11,296 nt of DNA from Roseovarius sp. Its GTDB lineage: Bacteria; Pseudomonadota; Alphaproteobacteria; Rhodobacterales; Rhodobacteraceae. The stretch is from positions 1 to 11,296 of the forward strand of contig JALQUE010000309.1 in assembly GCA_023260815.1 (NCBI GenBank). Reading direction: 5' to 3'. Of the stretch, positions 1 to 8,107 are shown one piece after another (position 1 is the first letter of the stretch; the number at the start of each line of letters is the position of its first letter). The translations under genes were made by a program, and so were the position numbers. Below the pieces are notes generated by a model. The model made no database searches. It was not told where the DNA came from and was given only the letters and a program-made list of their open reading frames with translations.

Positions 1-777
1 GTCAGACGGTGGTGCGAGGTTGATGTCGATACGCCAGTGCCATCGCCCTGGAAACGCAACGGCGTTTACGTGCTGCTTGGCGGGGCCGGGGGTGTTGGTC
101 TGCACGTGGCCATGCATATCGCACGGGCGAATCTGGGCGCACGCATCTGGTTGACCGGTCGGTCCGACATGACAGACGGCCTGCGCGCGCAGGTATCGCA
201 GTTGAGCGCCTTGGGCGCACACGTCACCTACCAAAGTGTTGATGTGACAGACGATCAAGCGCTGCACCGTGTGCTGCACACCATTCAGGGTCAGGATGGC
301 CCGATCACAGGTGTTTTCCACGCTGCTGGTGTGACCCAAGATGGCCCATTGGCCACGAAATCTGCGCAGGTTTTGTCGCGGGTTTTGGCACCAAAAGTGG
401 CAGGGGCGATTGCGCTTGATCACGCGGTGCAGGGCGTGTCGCCTGATTTTGTTGTCCTGTTTGCCTCTGCCGCGGGGGCGCTTGGCAATGTCGGGCAATC
501 CGATTACGCCACCGCCAATGCCTTTCTGGATGAATTGGCGATGGCGCGAAACGGCACATCGCGCACCCGTTGGCTGTCGATTGATTGGCCTTACTGGCGC
601 GACGGTGGCATGGTCATGCCGGATCGTGCGATCAAAGCGGCGGCTGATGCGGTTGGGGTTCAACCGCTGGATACGGTCCCTGCGATTGACACGCTGTGCC
701 ACGTTCTTGCCCGTCCAGAGATCACCCAGGCGCTTGTCCTCTCGGGCGATGCCGACCGTTTGCGCAGGCTTCTGGGT
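1..777 (+). other. Ketoreductase (KR) domain, catalytic half
   Basis: It reduces the beta-keto group of the ACP-bound chain to a hydroxyl using NADPH. The nucleotide-binding motif GGAGGVG is at residues 27-33. The tetrad looks complete: K132, S156, Y169 and N173 in the QSDYATAN segment. The HAAG motif (107-110) is followed by TQD, which keeps the aspartate (D114) marking B-type KRs. No tryptophan of the A-type sits eight residues before the tyrosine. A B-type (D-hydroxyl) outcome is therefore the better guess, but the LDD motif is only partly kept. The WPYWRDGGM segment after the catalytic part is typical of trans-AT KRs. The structural subdomain lies upstream of the window. Confidence 0.92.
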
Positions 778-3700
778 GTCAGCCAGCCCGCTGTGCAGTC
801 TGATCCCGTACCGGTGATCGTATCTAATTCAGCACTCCCGCGTCTTGCGCCCACAGACCCGGTTCCGGCGATCCGCGCGGCGTTTGCAGACGTGCTTAAG
901 ATCAACCCTGACGACCTGACCTTGGATGACAGTGTCGACCGTTTTGGCGTGGATTCTGTTTCGGCAGCGGACATCGCACAAAATCTGAGTGCTGATTTCG
1001 GAGAGCTGTCACCGACGATATTGCTGGAACATCAAACCATTCGCCGTTTGGCCGACGCGTTGTCACAACAAACGACGACGCCAACACCGGCGCTGATGAC
1101 ACCACCAGAGCCGTCAAACGCCAAGGCATCAGACGATCACATCGCTGTTATTGCCATGGCCGGGCGGTTTCCTGGATGTGACAGCGTAGAGGCGTTTGCC
1201 AAGGCGCTGCGCGCTGGACAGGATTGTGTCACACAAACCCCGCACGACCGTTTGCACCACGTCGCCCCCTATGCCGACCAACGAGGCGCGCCAGGCACCA
1301 CGCAGTGCAAATGGGGTGGCTTTCTGACAGATGTGGACCGCTTTGATGCGGGGTTCTTTGGCTATACCCCGCGCGCCGCCGATCTGGCCGACCCGCAAGA
1401 ACGCTTGTTTCTGCAAACCGTCTGGCATTTGTTTGAACGTGCAGGCCACAGCCGCGCGCGTCTGGCGCACCAATACGACCGTCGCGTTGGCATTTTTGTG
1501 GGGGCGATGTACCAACAATATGCGCATCTGGGGCAAGATGCTGAAACGCAACGCCTGTTGGCGGTGTCGTCATATGCCGGGATCGCCAATCGCACGTCAT
1601 TCTTTTTCGATCTGCAAGGCCCAAGCGTGGCACTGGACGCGATGTGCGCGTCGGGCCTGCACGCCGTGCATCAGGCCTGTCAAAGCCTGCGCAGCAGCGA
1701 ATGTCGTTTGGCTGTGGCAGGGGGGGTCAACCTGTCGATCCATCCGGGTAAATACGAAACCCTTGGCCAAGTCGGGTTGTTGGGCAGCACGGCGCACAGC
1801 CGCGCCTTTTCCGGTGGTGACGGGTATATCCCTGCCGAGGCCGTTGGCGCGGTTCTGCTCAAGCCCCTGACAGATGCGATGCGCGATGGCGACAGGGTGT
1901 TGGGCGTGATCCGCGCAGGCAGCGCGAACCACGCAGGGCATTCCGCTGGCTATAGTGTGCCGGACACGCGCGCGCAGGCATCGCTTATCCGCGACACGCT
2001 GGCCAGAGGTGGCTTTCGGCCGGAAGACATCACCTATATCGAAGCCGCCGCAACCGGATCGCAGCTTGGTGATGCGTCGGAACTGGGTGCGCTGGCGGAT
2101 GTGTTCGGTGACGTGCCAGGTGGCACGCCCGCCCCGGTACTGGGCTCCGTCAAGGCCAATATCGGCCACGCCGAGGCCGCGTCAGGCATCGCGCAATTGA
2201 TCAAGGTCTTGCTGCAATTCGAACAGCGCGTGACTTTTCCAAGCTTTGGGTTCGCAGATGCCGTTGCTAAAGGGCGCTTTATGGACCGTCCAGTCGCGCC
2301 TGCGGTGGCTTTGCAACCTGTGTCCCCGGACACAAACACCGCGCTTGTCCTGTCATTCGGGGCAGGCGGGGCGAACACTGCCCTGATCGTTCAAGAACCA
2401 CCCGCAGACCGTTGGACCGACACGCAAACAGTGCAGGAAACCCATGCCGTTGTTCTGTCCGCGCCGACGCCTGAGGGGCTGACGGCGGTGCGGGAACAGC
2501 TTGCCACGTACTTGCGTGACACACCCGATCTGGCCCTTGGGGATGTTGCGAACGCCATGACCCATGGCCGTGAAAGGTTCGAGTACATCAAGACCTATCA
2601 CGCGAGAACCTGTGATGAATTGGTGCAGCAGCTTGAGGGCGATCAACACGCGCCCCCGACAGACCCCGTCCCGGATGTCGATCTGGCCTGCGCACCGCAC
2701 CACATGGCGCTTTTGCCGGGATACCCGTTTGCCCGGAACCGCCACTGGTTGCCCGATGCAGGTGTTGCCACGTCGGACGTTGGCACACAGGCCAAGACGA
2801 CGATACCCTCGCAACGTCAAACGCCCATCGCGCAAGACGCCGAAACCGTGGTCTTACAGACGCTGGCCAAAATCCTTGGCTACCCGTCAGACGCCATTGA
2901 TATACATGCTACGCTTGACCATCTGGGCGCGGATTCCATGGCGCGCACAAAGCTGGCTTATGAACTGGAAGCGGCGTTTGGCCCGCAGTCCGATGCGCCG
3001 GTCGGCACCGATACGCCAAACGCGCTTGCCATACGGCTTGCAGCAAACGGCGGCAATTCCCAAGCGGTCACGGCATCACCACCCGCCGCACGCGGGCCAT
3101 TGTCGCAAACCCAGACAGGGCTTTGGGTGGCTCAGGCGTTGGAACCGGGGCGTTTCGACTATAACGTGCCGATGGCGTTTTTGGCCAAGGGGCTTGACCC
3201 TGCGATGTTGCAGCGCGCACTTGACCGGGTCATGGACCTGCATCCGCTTTTGGGCAGTTGCATCATGGATGGTCCCGATGGCCCGACAGTCTGTGCCGCA
3301 AAACGCCCCGTTTCTATCCACCCCGTGCATCTTCCCAAAGAGGCGGACCTCACAGCATTCCTGTCGCACCGGGCGCGCCTGCCATTTGATCTGAAAGACT
3401 GCGTCTTGCGCGTTGAACATGTGGTTGGCGGGCGGCTGGACCATGATGAAAGCGTGCTTTTGGTCGTCGCGCATCACATTGTGACGGACGGCACCTCTGC
3501 CGCTGTGATGGCAACCGATTTCTGGGCGGCGTACGAGGCTGTGGCGCAGGACGGTCCTTTGCCGGACCGCGCGGTAAAGGCCGCTGACTATGCAGAGTTC
3601 ACGCAATGGGAACGTGAACTGATCGATACGCCCAAGGGTCAGCAAGACCTTGCGTATTGGCAAGACCGGCTTGCCCCGCCTTGGCCTGCATTGGGATTGC

Positions 3701-6700
3701 CCTTTGCCCGCAGTGTTGCCGACACGCACCTGCCAGAGCCTTGTGCAAAGGAACGCACGTTTCCCACTGCTTTGACAAACGCCCTTGGCCAGGCTGCACG
3801 CGGCGCGGATGTCAGCGTTGCATCCCTGTGCCTTGCTGCGCTTGTCTGCACGTTGCACCGCCATAGCGGGGCAGAGGATATCATCGTCGGCGTTCCCACC
3901 TTGCGCCGACCCGAGGCGCGGTTTGCAGGCACCATAGGCTATTGCGTCAACATGATTGCGCCGCGTTTTGACGTGACCGGTGGCATGGTCTTTGGCGATT
4001 TGGTCAACAATACGCACCGGGTTCTGCAAACCGGCATCGCCCATGCGAATTATCCTTTGCCGGGCATTTTGCGCAGCATCGACGGGATGACACTTGGCCA
4101 AGTGCCATGGACCGTCAGTTTCGCCTTTCAGGATTTCGACATCACTAAAAAAGACGTGCGCAGCATCACAGACGGTGACGTGCGCCTGCTGACCGATGTG
4201 CGCCAAACGGCCGGTGACGGGCTGGATATCGAAATGCGCAAGCAGGGCGCAGATCTGGTCCTGTGCGCAGGGTTTGATGCGGCGCGGTTCGATCCTGTGG
4301 GCGTCACGCGATTTCTGGCGCATATGCAACGCGTGCTTGAGGCCGGTGCGGCGGATATGTCTGTTCCGGTGTCGGCCCTGTCTTTGGGGGACAATTCCAA
4401 GACACCGGATGATCCAGCTCCCGTGCCGTCCAAGGCGCAAAGCGACCCGCGTCCGGTTCCGACCCGTATTCTTGATCAAGCCCGTCGCAGCCCGAAAGAC
4501 ACGGCGGTGCAGATCGACGGCAAGACCGCATCTTACGGCGCCCTTGCGAAGCGGGTGACGGACATTGCGCGCAGGCTCAAACGGCACGGTGTGCGACGTG
4601 GCGACCGTGTTGCCGCCTTGTGCGCCCGCAGTCTTGACGCCATTGCCACGCCCATCGCCATCATGAAACTTGGCGCTGTCTGGGTTCCGCTGGAAGCCGA
4701 GATGCCCTTGGCGCGTCTGATGTTTATCCTTGATGATGCGGAGATTGGACATGTGGTCTTGCACGGTGGGCGCAACACCGGACTGCCCTTGGAACGTATT
4801 GGGCTGAACCGCCAGATCATCGATCTGGATCAGCCCGGTTCAAGATGGATTGATCGGCTGTTGCCGATGCCCAGGCGGCGTGTGTCGGCAGATGATGCGG
4901 CTTATGTGATCTACACCTCGGGATCGACGGGCCAACCAAAGGGTGTCGTGGTGTCGCAGGGTGCGTTGATGCATCACTGTTCCGTCATTTCGGGGGCTTT
5001 TGGTCTGCGGGCACAGGACCGCGTTTTGCAAAGCGCGCCGTTGTCAGTCGATACGGCGATCGAACAGGTGCTGCCAATCCTTTGCGTTGGTGGGCAGATT
5101 GTTTTTCGTCCCAAGGCATTGCCGGGCGCGGGGGCCTTTCTGGACTTTCTGCAAGACAACGGTGTGACCGTCGTGGATGTGCCGCCGTTGTATCTGCATG
5201 AGCTGCTGCGCGCGTGGCAGCGACAGGGTGCCGATCTGGGCAGCACGCAACTGCGTCTGATGATTGTCGGCGGAGAAACCCTGGCCCCTGACGTTGTGGC
5301 GCAATGGTTTTCGGTCACGCAGGGCGCCGTGCGCCTGATCAATGCCTACGGCCCGACCGAGGCCACGATCACATCCCTGTTGCACGAGGTGGTGCGCGCT
5401 GATGCAGATGGCCCGGTGCCCATTGGCCGGCCCTTGCCCGGCACGCAGGCGTATATTCTGGATGGCAACGGAACCCCGGTTCCAGAAGGGGTGATTGGCG
5501 AATTGTTCCTGGGTGGCCCACGATTGGCCACTGAATATCTGCGCCAACCCGAACGCACGGCGCACAGCTTTGGCATCCACCGTATTAAAAGTCGTGACAT
5601 GAGGTTGTACCGCACCGGTGATCTGGCCTCGTGGCGCGCGAACGGCGACGGCACGATCATGTTCCACGGGCGCATAGATGATCAGGTCAAGCTGCGGGGC
5701 TTCCGCATCGAGATCGGAGAGATCGAGTCGCGTTTGCTGGCCGCCGGTGTGGCTGACGCCGCCGTGATCAAGACCGAAAATCAGGCCGGGGATCCGGTGC
5801 TGACCGCGCATATTGTTCCAGGTGACAGGGCATTGGTCGACAAAGATCTGCGCGCAGAGCTTGCCAATCACCTGCCGCAGCACATGCTGCCGTCCGTAAT
5901 AGTCCGGCACCTTGCATTGCCGAAAACGACCAGTGGCAAGACAGATCGGCGGGCATTGTCCCAGATGCCGCCTGCCGACGCCACGTCCAACCCACCGCCG
6001 ACTGATCCCACGCGACAGGACCCGCCGCAAGGCGGCAAGACCGAAACCCGTCTGGCCGGGATCTGGTCAGACGTGTTGGGCCACGGCGCCAATAAACCCG
6101 GCATCGACCGGCATATGCCGTTTGACGAGGCGGGTGGAAACAGCCTGCTGATGGTGCGCCTGCTGGACAGGATTGCCGAAGACTTTCACACAACGCTGTC
6201 CGTGCAAGACCTGATCGCGGCCCCCACGCTGGCGGCACAAAGTGCCGTGCTTGAAAGGCTTGGCACAACCGCCGCACACACTGCTTCCCAGGATACGTCG
6301 CTGATACGCCCTGTTCTGCTGAAAAAAGCGGGCAAAGGCGGGCAAGACCATGTGCCGCTTTGGCTGGTGCATCCGGTTGGCGGTGCGCTGGCGCATTATA
6401 CCCCGATGGTTGATGCAATGGCGCAGCATCCCGGTGCAATCTGGGGCCTGCGTGCAAGCGGTCTCAACCCGGGGGAGCCGCCACCCCTGGACACTATTCC
6501 AGACATCGCAGCAGCCCAGTGTCGTGCGATCCGTCATATGCAACCGCATGGGCCATATGCCCTTGCTGGCTGGTCCTTGGGCGGTATCCTTGCGCATGAA
6601 ATCGCACGGCAATTGCGTGCATCCGGTGAAACAATTGACGCCTTGGTGCTGATCGACAGCTACACAACCGAAGCGCTTGAACGTTTGATGCCTGAAAGCC

Positions 6701-7119
6701 CGCCAAATGACCCCGCCGCGACCCACCGGGCGTTTCTGCATGCGGTTCTGGGCATCCACGCCGATGTTCCGCCGGGCGTAGACATCATGGCGCACACGCT
6801 TGCGCATCCGTTGACCAAAGCGATGATACCGGGGGCAGACCGCGACATGATCGACCGACTGCTGCGCGTCTTTGAAACGCATGTTGCGGCACTAACCCGG
6901 CATACCATCACCGACACGGGCGGACCCTTTGATCTGATCGTGGCGTCACAAAACCCGGGCGAAACCTGTGACACAGGGTGGCGCGCTCTTCCCGGGGGGG
7001 CACCGCGCACGCATTGGGTCAAGACAGACCATCACGGCCTGATGCAAAAACCACACCTTGATCATTGGCTGACAGCTTTGAAAATTACCACTGGTGCAAA
7101 AGGGCAGACCACATTATGA
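1..7119 (+). CDS. Trans-AT hybrid PKS/NRPS megasynthase, C-terminal part (KR-ACP-KS0-ACP-C-A-PCP-TE), 5' partial
   Basis: This is a giant cytoplasmic assembly-line enzyme that finishes and releases a polyketide-peptide. The frame is open from base 1 to the TGA at 7117-7119, giving 2372 visible residues (numbered here from base 1). The N-terminus lies outside the window: the GTG at base 37 sits just before the KR Rossmann motif and is not a credible start. Domains are KR (1-259), ACP1 (285-355), KS (378-802), a linker without AT (803-917), ACP2 (945-1015), C (1032-1459), A (1488-1987), PCP (2015-2087) and TE (2116-2362). All three carrier serines are present (S319, S979, S2048). With no AT in 7.1 kb, malonyl units must come from a separate acyltransferase. 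The terminal TE marks the end of the pathway. The oddity is the KS, which lacks its HGTGT histidine. The product is not identifiable from this part alone. Confidence 0.97.
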   Translation, partial: VRRWCEVDVDTPVPSPWKRNGVYVLLGGAGGVGLHVAMHIARANLGARIWLTGRSDMTDGLRAQVSQLSALGAHVTYQSVDVTDDQALHRVLHTIQGQDGPITGVFHAAGVTQDGPLATKSAQVLSRVLAPKVAGAIALDHAVQGVSPDFVVLFASAAGALGNVGQSDYATANAFLDELAMARNGTSRTRWLSIDWPYWRDGGMVMPDRAIKAAADAVGVQPLDTVPAIDTLCHVLARPEITQALVLSGDADRLRRLLGVSQPAVQSDPVPVIVSNSALPRLAPTDPVPAIRAAFADVLKINPDDLTLDDSVDRFGVDSVSAADIAQNLSADFGELSPTILLEHQTIRRLADALSQQTTTPTPALMTPPEPSNAKASDDHIAVIAMAGRFPGCDSVEAFAKALRAGQDCVTQTPHDRLHHVAPYADQRGAPGTTQCKWGGFLTDVDRFDAGFFGYTPRAADLADPQERLFLQTVWHLFERAGHSRARLAHQYDRRVGIFVGAMYQQYAHLGQDAETQRLLAVSSYAGIANRTSFFFDLQGPSVALDAMCASGLHAVHQACQSLRSSECRLAVAGGVNLSIHPGKYETLGQVGLLGSTAHSRAFSGGDGYIPAEAVGAVLLKPLTDAMRDGDRVLGVIRAGSANHAGHSAGYSVPDTRAQASLIRDTLARGGFRPEDITYIEAAATGSQLGDASELGALADVFGDVPGGTPAPVLGSVKANIGHAEAASGIAQLIKVLLQFEQRVTFPSFGFADAVAKGRFMDRPVAPAVALQPVSPDTNTALVLSFGAGGANTALIVQEPPADRWTDTQTVQETHAVVLSAPTPEGLTAVREQLATYLRDTPDLALGDVANAMTHGRERFEYIKTYHARTCDELVQQLEGDQHAPPTDPVPDVDLACAPHHMALLPGYPFARNRHWLPDAGVATSDVGTQAKTTIPSQRQTPIAQDAETVVLQTLAKILGYPSDAIDIHATLDHLGADSMARTKLAYELEAAFGPQSDAPVGTDTPNALAIRLAANGGNSQAVTASPPAARGPLSQTQTGLWVAQALEPGRFDYNVPMAFLAKGLDPAMLQRALDRVMDLHPLLGSCIMDGPDGPTVCAAKRPVSIHPVHLPKEADLTAFLSHRARLPFDLKDCVLRVEHVVGGRLDHDESVLLVVAHHIVTDGTSAAVMATDFWAAYEAVAQDGPLPDRAVKAADYAEFTQWERELIDTPKGQQDLAYWQDRLAPPWPALGLPFARSVADTHLPEPCAKERTFPTALTNALGQAARGADVSVASLCLAALVCTLHRHSGAEDIIVGVPTLRRPEARFAGTIGYCVNMIAPRFDVTGGMVFGDLVNNTHRVLQTGIAHANYPLPGILRSIDGMTLGQVPWTVSFAFQDFDITKKDVRSITDGDVRLLTDVRQTAGDGLDIEMRKQGADLVLCAGFDAARFDPVGVTRFLAHMQRVLEAGAADMSVPVSALSLGDNSKTPDDPAPVPSKAQSDPRPVPTRILDQARRSPKDTAVQIDGKTASYGALAKRVTDIARRLKRHGVRRGDRVAALCARSLDAIATPIAIMKLGAVWVPLEAEMPLARLMFILDDAEIGHVVLHGGRNTGLPLERIGLNRQIIDLDQPGSRWIDRLLPMPRRRVSADDAAYVIYTSGSTGQPKGVVVSQGALMHHCSVISGAFGLRAQDRVLQSAPLSVDTAIEQVLPILCVGGQIVFRPKALPGAGAFLDFLQDNGVTVVDVPPLYLHELLRAWQRQGADLGSTQLRLMIVGGETLAPDVVAQWFSVTQGAVRLINAYGPTEATITSLLHEVVRADADGPVPIGRPLPGTQAYILDGNGTPVPEGVIGELFLGGPRLATEYLRQPERTAHSFGIHRIKSRDMRLYRTGDLASWRANGDGTIMFHGRIDDQVKLRGFRIEIGEIESRLLAAGVADAAVIKTENQAGDPVLTAHIVPGDRALVDKDLRAELANHLPQHMLPSVIVRHLALPKTTSGKTDRRALSQMPPADATSNPPPTDPTRQDPPQGGKTETRLAGIWSDVLGHGANKPGIDRHMPFDEAGGNSLLMVRLLDRIAEDFHTTLSVQDLIAAPTLAAQSAVLERLGTTAAHTASQDTSLIRPVLLKKAGKGGQDHVPLWLVHPVGGALAHYTPMVDAMAQHPGAIWGLRASGLNPGEPPPLDTIPDIAAAQCRAIRHMQPHGPYALAGWSLGGILAHEIARQLRASGETIDALVLIDSYTTEALERLMPESPPNDPAATHRAFLHAVLGIHADVPPGVDIMAHTLAHPLTKAMIPGADRDMIDRLLRVFETHVAALTRHTITDTGGPFDLIVASQNPGETCDTGWRALPGGAPRTHWVKTDHHGLMQKPHLDHWLTALKITTGAKGQTTL
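853..1065 (+). other. Acyl carrier protein domain 1 (ACP1)
   Basis: This carries the growing chain on a phosphopantetheine arm attached to S319 in the motif FGVDSVSA (serine codon 955-957). It follows the KR in the same module, so it holds the beta-hydroxy intermediate before transfer to the next KS. The flanking segments are proline- and threonine-rich linkers. Confidence 0.9.
1132..2406 (+). other. Non-elongating ketosynthase (KS0) domain of trans-AT type
   Basis: The fold and core motifs are those of trans-AT ketosynthases. The acylation cysteine C549 lies in DAMCASGL (family usually DTMCSSSL), and the second catalytic histidine H723 is in NIGHAEAASG. The first catalytic histidine is lost: where HGTGT is expected the protein reads AATGS, with alanine at residue 683 (codon 2047-2049). 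Near the C-terminus the usual GGxNAH reads GGANTA, so another conserved histidine is also gone (A794). In the family, loss of the HGTGT histidine abolishes decarboxylative condensation but allows transacylation, so this domain should take the chain from ACP1 and pass it to ACP2 without extending it. KS0 domains of this kind are known at trans-AT PKS/NRPS borders, and a C domain indeed follows. Confidence 0.9.
2407..2751 (+). other. Post-KS linker with remnant AT-flanking motifs, no acyltransferase
   Basis: About 115 residues between KS and ACP2 contain the SAPTPEGL segment normally found between KS and AT, and the YPFARNRHWL segment (908-917) normally found just after an AT. Nothing with a GHSxG acyltransferase motif lies between them. 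This is the linker arrangement seen in trans-AT synthases. Confidence 0.8.
2833..3045 (+). other. Acyl carrier protein domain 2 (ACP2)
   Basis: The carrier serine S979 is in LGADSMAR (codon 2935-2937). It receives the chain from the KS0 and presents it to the C domain as donor. Helix III is less typical than in ACP1, but the core motif is intact. Confidence 0.88.
3094..4377 (+). other. Condensation (C) domain
   Basis: It forms the amide bond between the polyketide chain on ACP2 and the amino acid on the PCP. It opens with the LSQTQTGLW core motif and has an intact catalytic HHIVTDG motif (residues 1158-1164, bases 3472-3492). Later segments VGVPTLRR, IGYCVN and VSFAFQDF match the expected C-domain cores. 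The motif fits an active domain, not an epimerase or a degenerate C. Confidence 0.94.
4462..5961 (+). other. Adenylation (A) domain, possibly for an amino acid with a basic side chain
   Basis: It activates one amino acid with ATP and loads it on the PCP. Cores include YTSGSTGQPKG (1638-1648), NAYGPTE, YRTGDL and GRIDDQVKLRGFRIE, plus the catalytic lysine K1980 in TSGKTD. By manual alignment to GrsA-PheA I read the pocket as D-T-E-D-I-G-A-I-T-K, from D1684, T1685, E1688, D1726, I1755, G1757, A1782, I1790, T1791 and K1980. Two acidic residues at the 239- and 278-equivalent positions suggest an amine-bearing substrate (lysine, ornithine or arginine class). Glutamate at the first of these also occurs in a whole subclass of A domains, so this is a weak prediction. 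Confidence 0.92.
6043..6261 (+). other. Peptidyl carrier protein (PCP) domain
   Basis: The phosphopantetheine site is S2048 in DEAGGNSLLMVRL (serine codon 6142-6144). It follows the A domain directly and hands the finished chain to the TE. Confidence 0.93.
6346..7086 (+). other. Type I thioesterase (TE), chain-release domain
   Basis: This alpha/beta hydrolase domain releases the product by hydrolysis or cyclisation. The nucleophile is S2192 in GWSLGG, the acid is likely D2219 in LVLIDSY, and the base is likely H2344 in DHHGLM; an adjacent H2345 makes the exact histidine uncertain. Its N-terminal WLVHPVGG matches the usual oxyanion region. The sequence does not show whether it hydrolyses or macrocyclises. 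Confidence 0.93.
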
Positions 7120-7235
7120 CCACCACATGCCCGAATTTTCCGTTCGCGTGGAGCGGTTTGATATGCACATGGCACAGGGCGCGGCGAACACCGGCTTGTG
7201 CTAACGACCTCTCGCAAAACGGGATGTGGCGATGA
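7116..7235 (+). other. Possible 39-residue leader or gene remnant bridging two genes
   Basis: The ATG at 7116 overlaps the megasynthase stop (ATGA), and the TGA at 7233-7235 overlaps the ATG at 7232 of the next gene (again ATGA). A ribosome could thus pass from one gene to the next through this short frame, MTTTCPNFPF onwards. An alternative 25-codon frame, 7127-7204, starts MPEFSVRVERF and has somewhat more typical codon use. Neither matches a family I recognise. It may be coupling sequence, a relic of a deleted gene, or chance. Confidence 0.25.
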
Positions 7236-8107
7236 CCTCCTTTGACGATCAGGATGACGACGGACTGTACGAGAACGACCGTCGCGAAAGTTTCCGCTGG
7301 CGGCTGCGGACATACCTGTTGGTCTTGATCGTCGGCTTCGGCATCGTGTTCATCGCGTTCGCAGACAGGATAGTTGTGACCGTCCGATCCGGTGAGGCCG
7401 CTGTGCTTTTCCGCTGGTTAAGCGGTACGGAAATGAACGAGATTTATGGGGAAGGGTTGCACCTGAATTGGCCCTGGAACCGCATGACCGTTTATGACGT
7501 GCGCCTGCAAACACGAGAGCGCACCTACACGATGCTGACCAAGGGCGGTCTGCCCATCGAGCTTGAGATTGCCGTGCGATATCAGCCCGACTATCGCCTT
7601 TTGCCGGTGCTGCACATAAGCGTCGGGCCGGATTACCTGAACAAGGTTCTGTTTCCCGAAACCGAAGCCGTGCTGCGCCGCGCCGTGGGGCAATACACAC
7701 CCGAACAGATCTATACCAGCGATCAGGGGTTTCTTGAATCTATCGTGGTCAACAGCCTGACCAGTGCAGAAGACCGCTACGTCATTGTCGATGATGTGCT
7801 GGTACGCAGTGTCGAATTGCCACCAACCGTGCGCGACGCCGTTGAACAGAAAATCACGTTGTCCGAACAGGAAAAAGCCTATGTGTTCCGTCTTGGCATC
7901 GAACGGCAAGAGGCCGAACGCAAGGAGATAGAGGCAGGCGGCATCAAGCGGTATCAGGACGTGATCAAGCAAAGCCTGACACCTGATCTTTTGCGGTGGC
8001 AGGGTATTCAGGCAACGCGCGATCTTGCGGTTTCGCCGAATTCGAAAACCGTGATCATCGGCAATGGCGACGACGGTCTGCCGCTGATCCTTGGCAATGA
8101 CCGGTAA
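7232..8107 (+). CDS. SPFH / prohibitin-like membrane protein
   Basis: This is a 291-residue inner-membrane scaffold protein of the SPFH (stomatin-prohibitin-flotillin-HflK/C) superfamily. A short acidic cytoplasmic N-terminus leads to one transmembrane helix (about residues 28-44). The SPFH domain follows (about 47-220), with the typical SGEAAVLF, YGEGLHLNWPWNRMTVYDVR and LRRAVGQYTPEQIY segments, then a charged helix of the coiled-coil kind (about 210-255). Family members form large membrane rings that scaffold or regulate other membrane proteins and proteases. I chose the ATG at 7232; an in-frame GTG at 7226 is possible, and neither has a strong Shine-Dalgarno. It starts 112 bases after the megasynthase stop with no terminator between, and its end overlaps the next gene by 11 bases, so it is probably translated together with it. 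It resembles prohibitin more than a clear HflK or HflC, and no hflK or hflC partner is next to it. Confidence 0.9.
   Translation: MTSFDDQDDDGLYENDRRESFRWRLRTYLLVLIVGFGIVFIAFADRIVVTVRSGEAAVLFRWLSGTEMNEIYGEGLHLNWPWNRMTVYDVRLQTRERTYTMLTKGGLPIELEIAVRYQPDYRLLPVLHISVGPDYLNKVLFPETEAVLRRAVGQYTPEQIYTSDQGFLESIVVNSLTSAEDRYVIVDDVLVRSVELPPTVRDAVEQKITLSEQEKAYVFRLGIERQEAERKEIEAGGIKRYQDVIKQSLTPDLLRWQGIQATRDLAVSPNSKTVIIGNGDDGLPLILGNDR

Noticed and set aside
37..39. GTG as the start codon of the megasynthase
   Set aside because: The frame is open to base 1 and the codon lies ten residues or so before the KR nucleotide-binding motif, in the middle of a known domain. The gene clearly continues to the left.
3076..4764. 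Long minus-strand open frame of 562 codons
   Set aside because: It is the mirror of the C domain and early A domain. High GC content keeps antisense frames open, and its translation shows no family motif.
5044..6030. Minus-strand open frame of 328 codons
   Set aside because: It lies opposite the conserved A-domain cores and has no recognisable features of its own.
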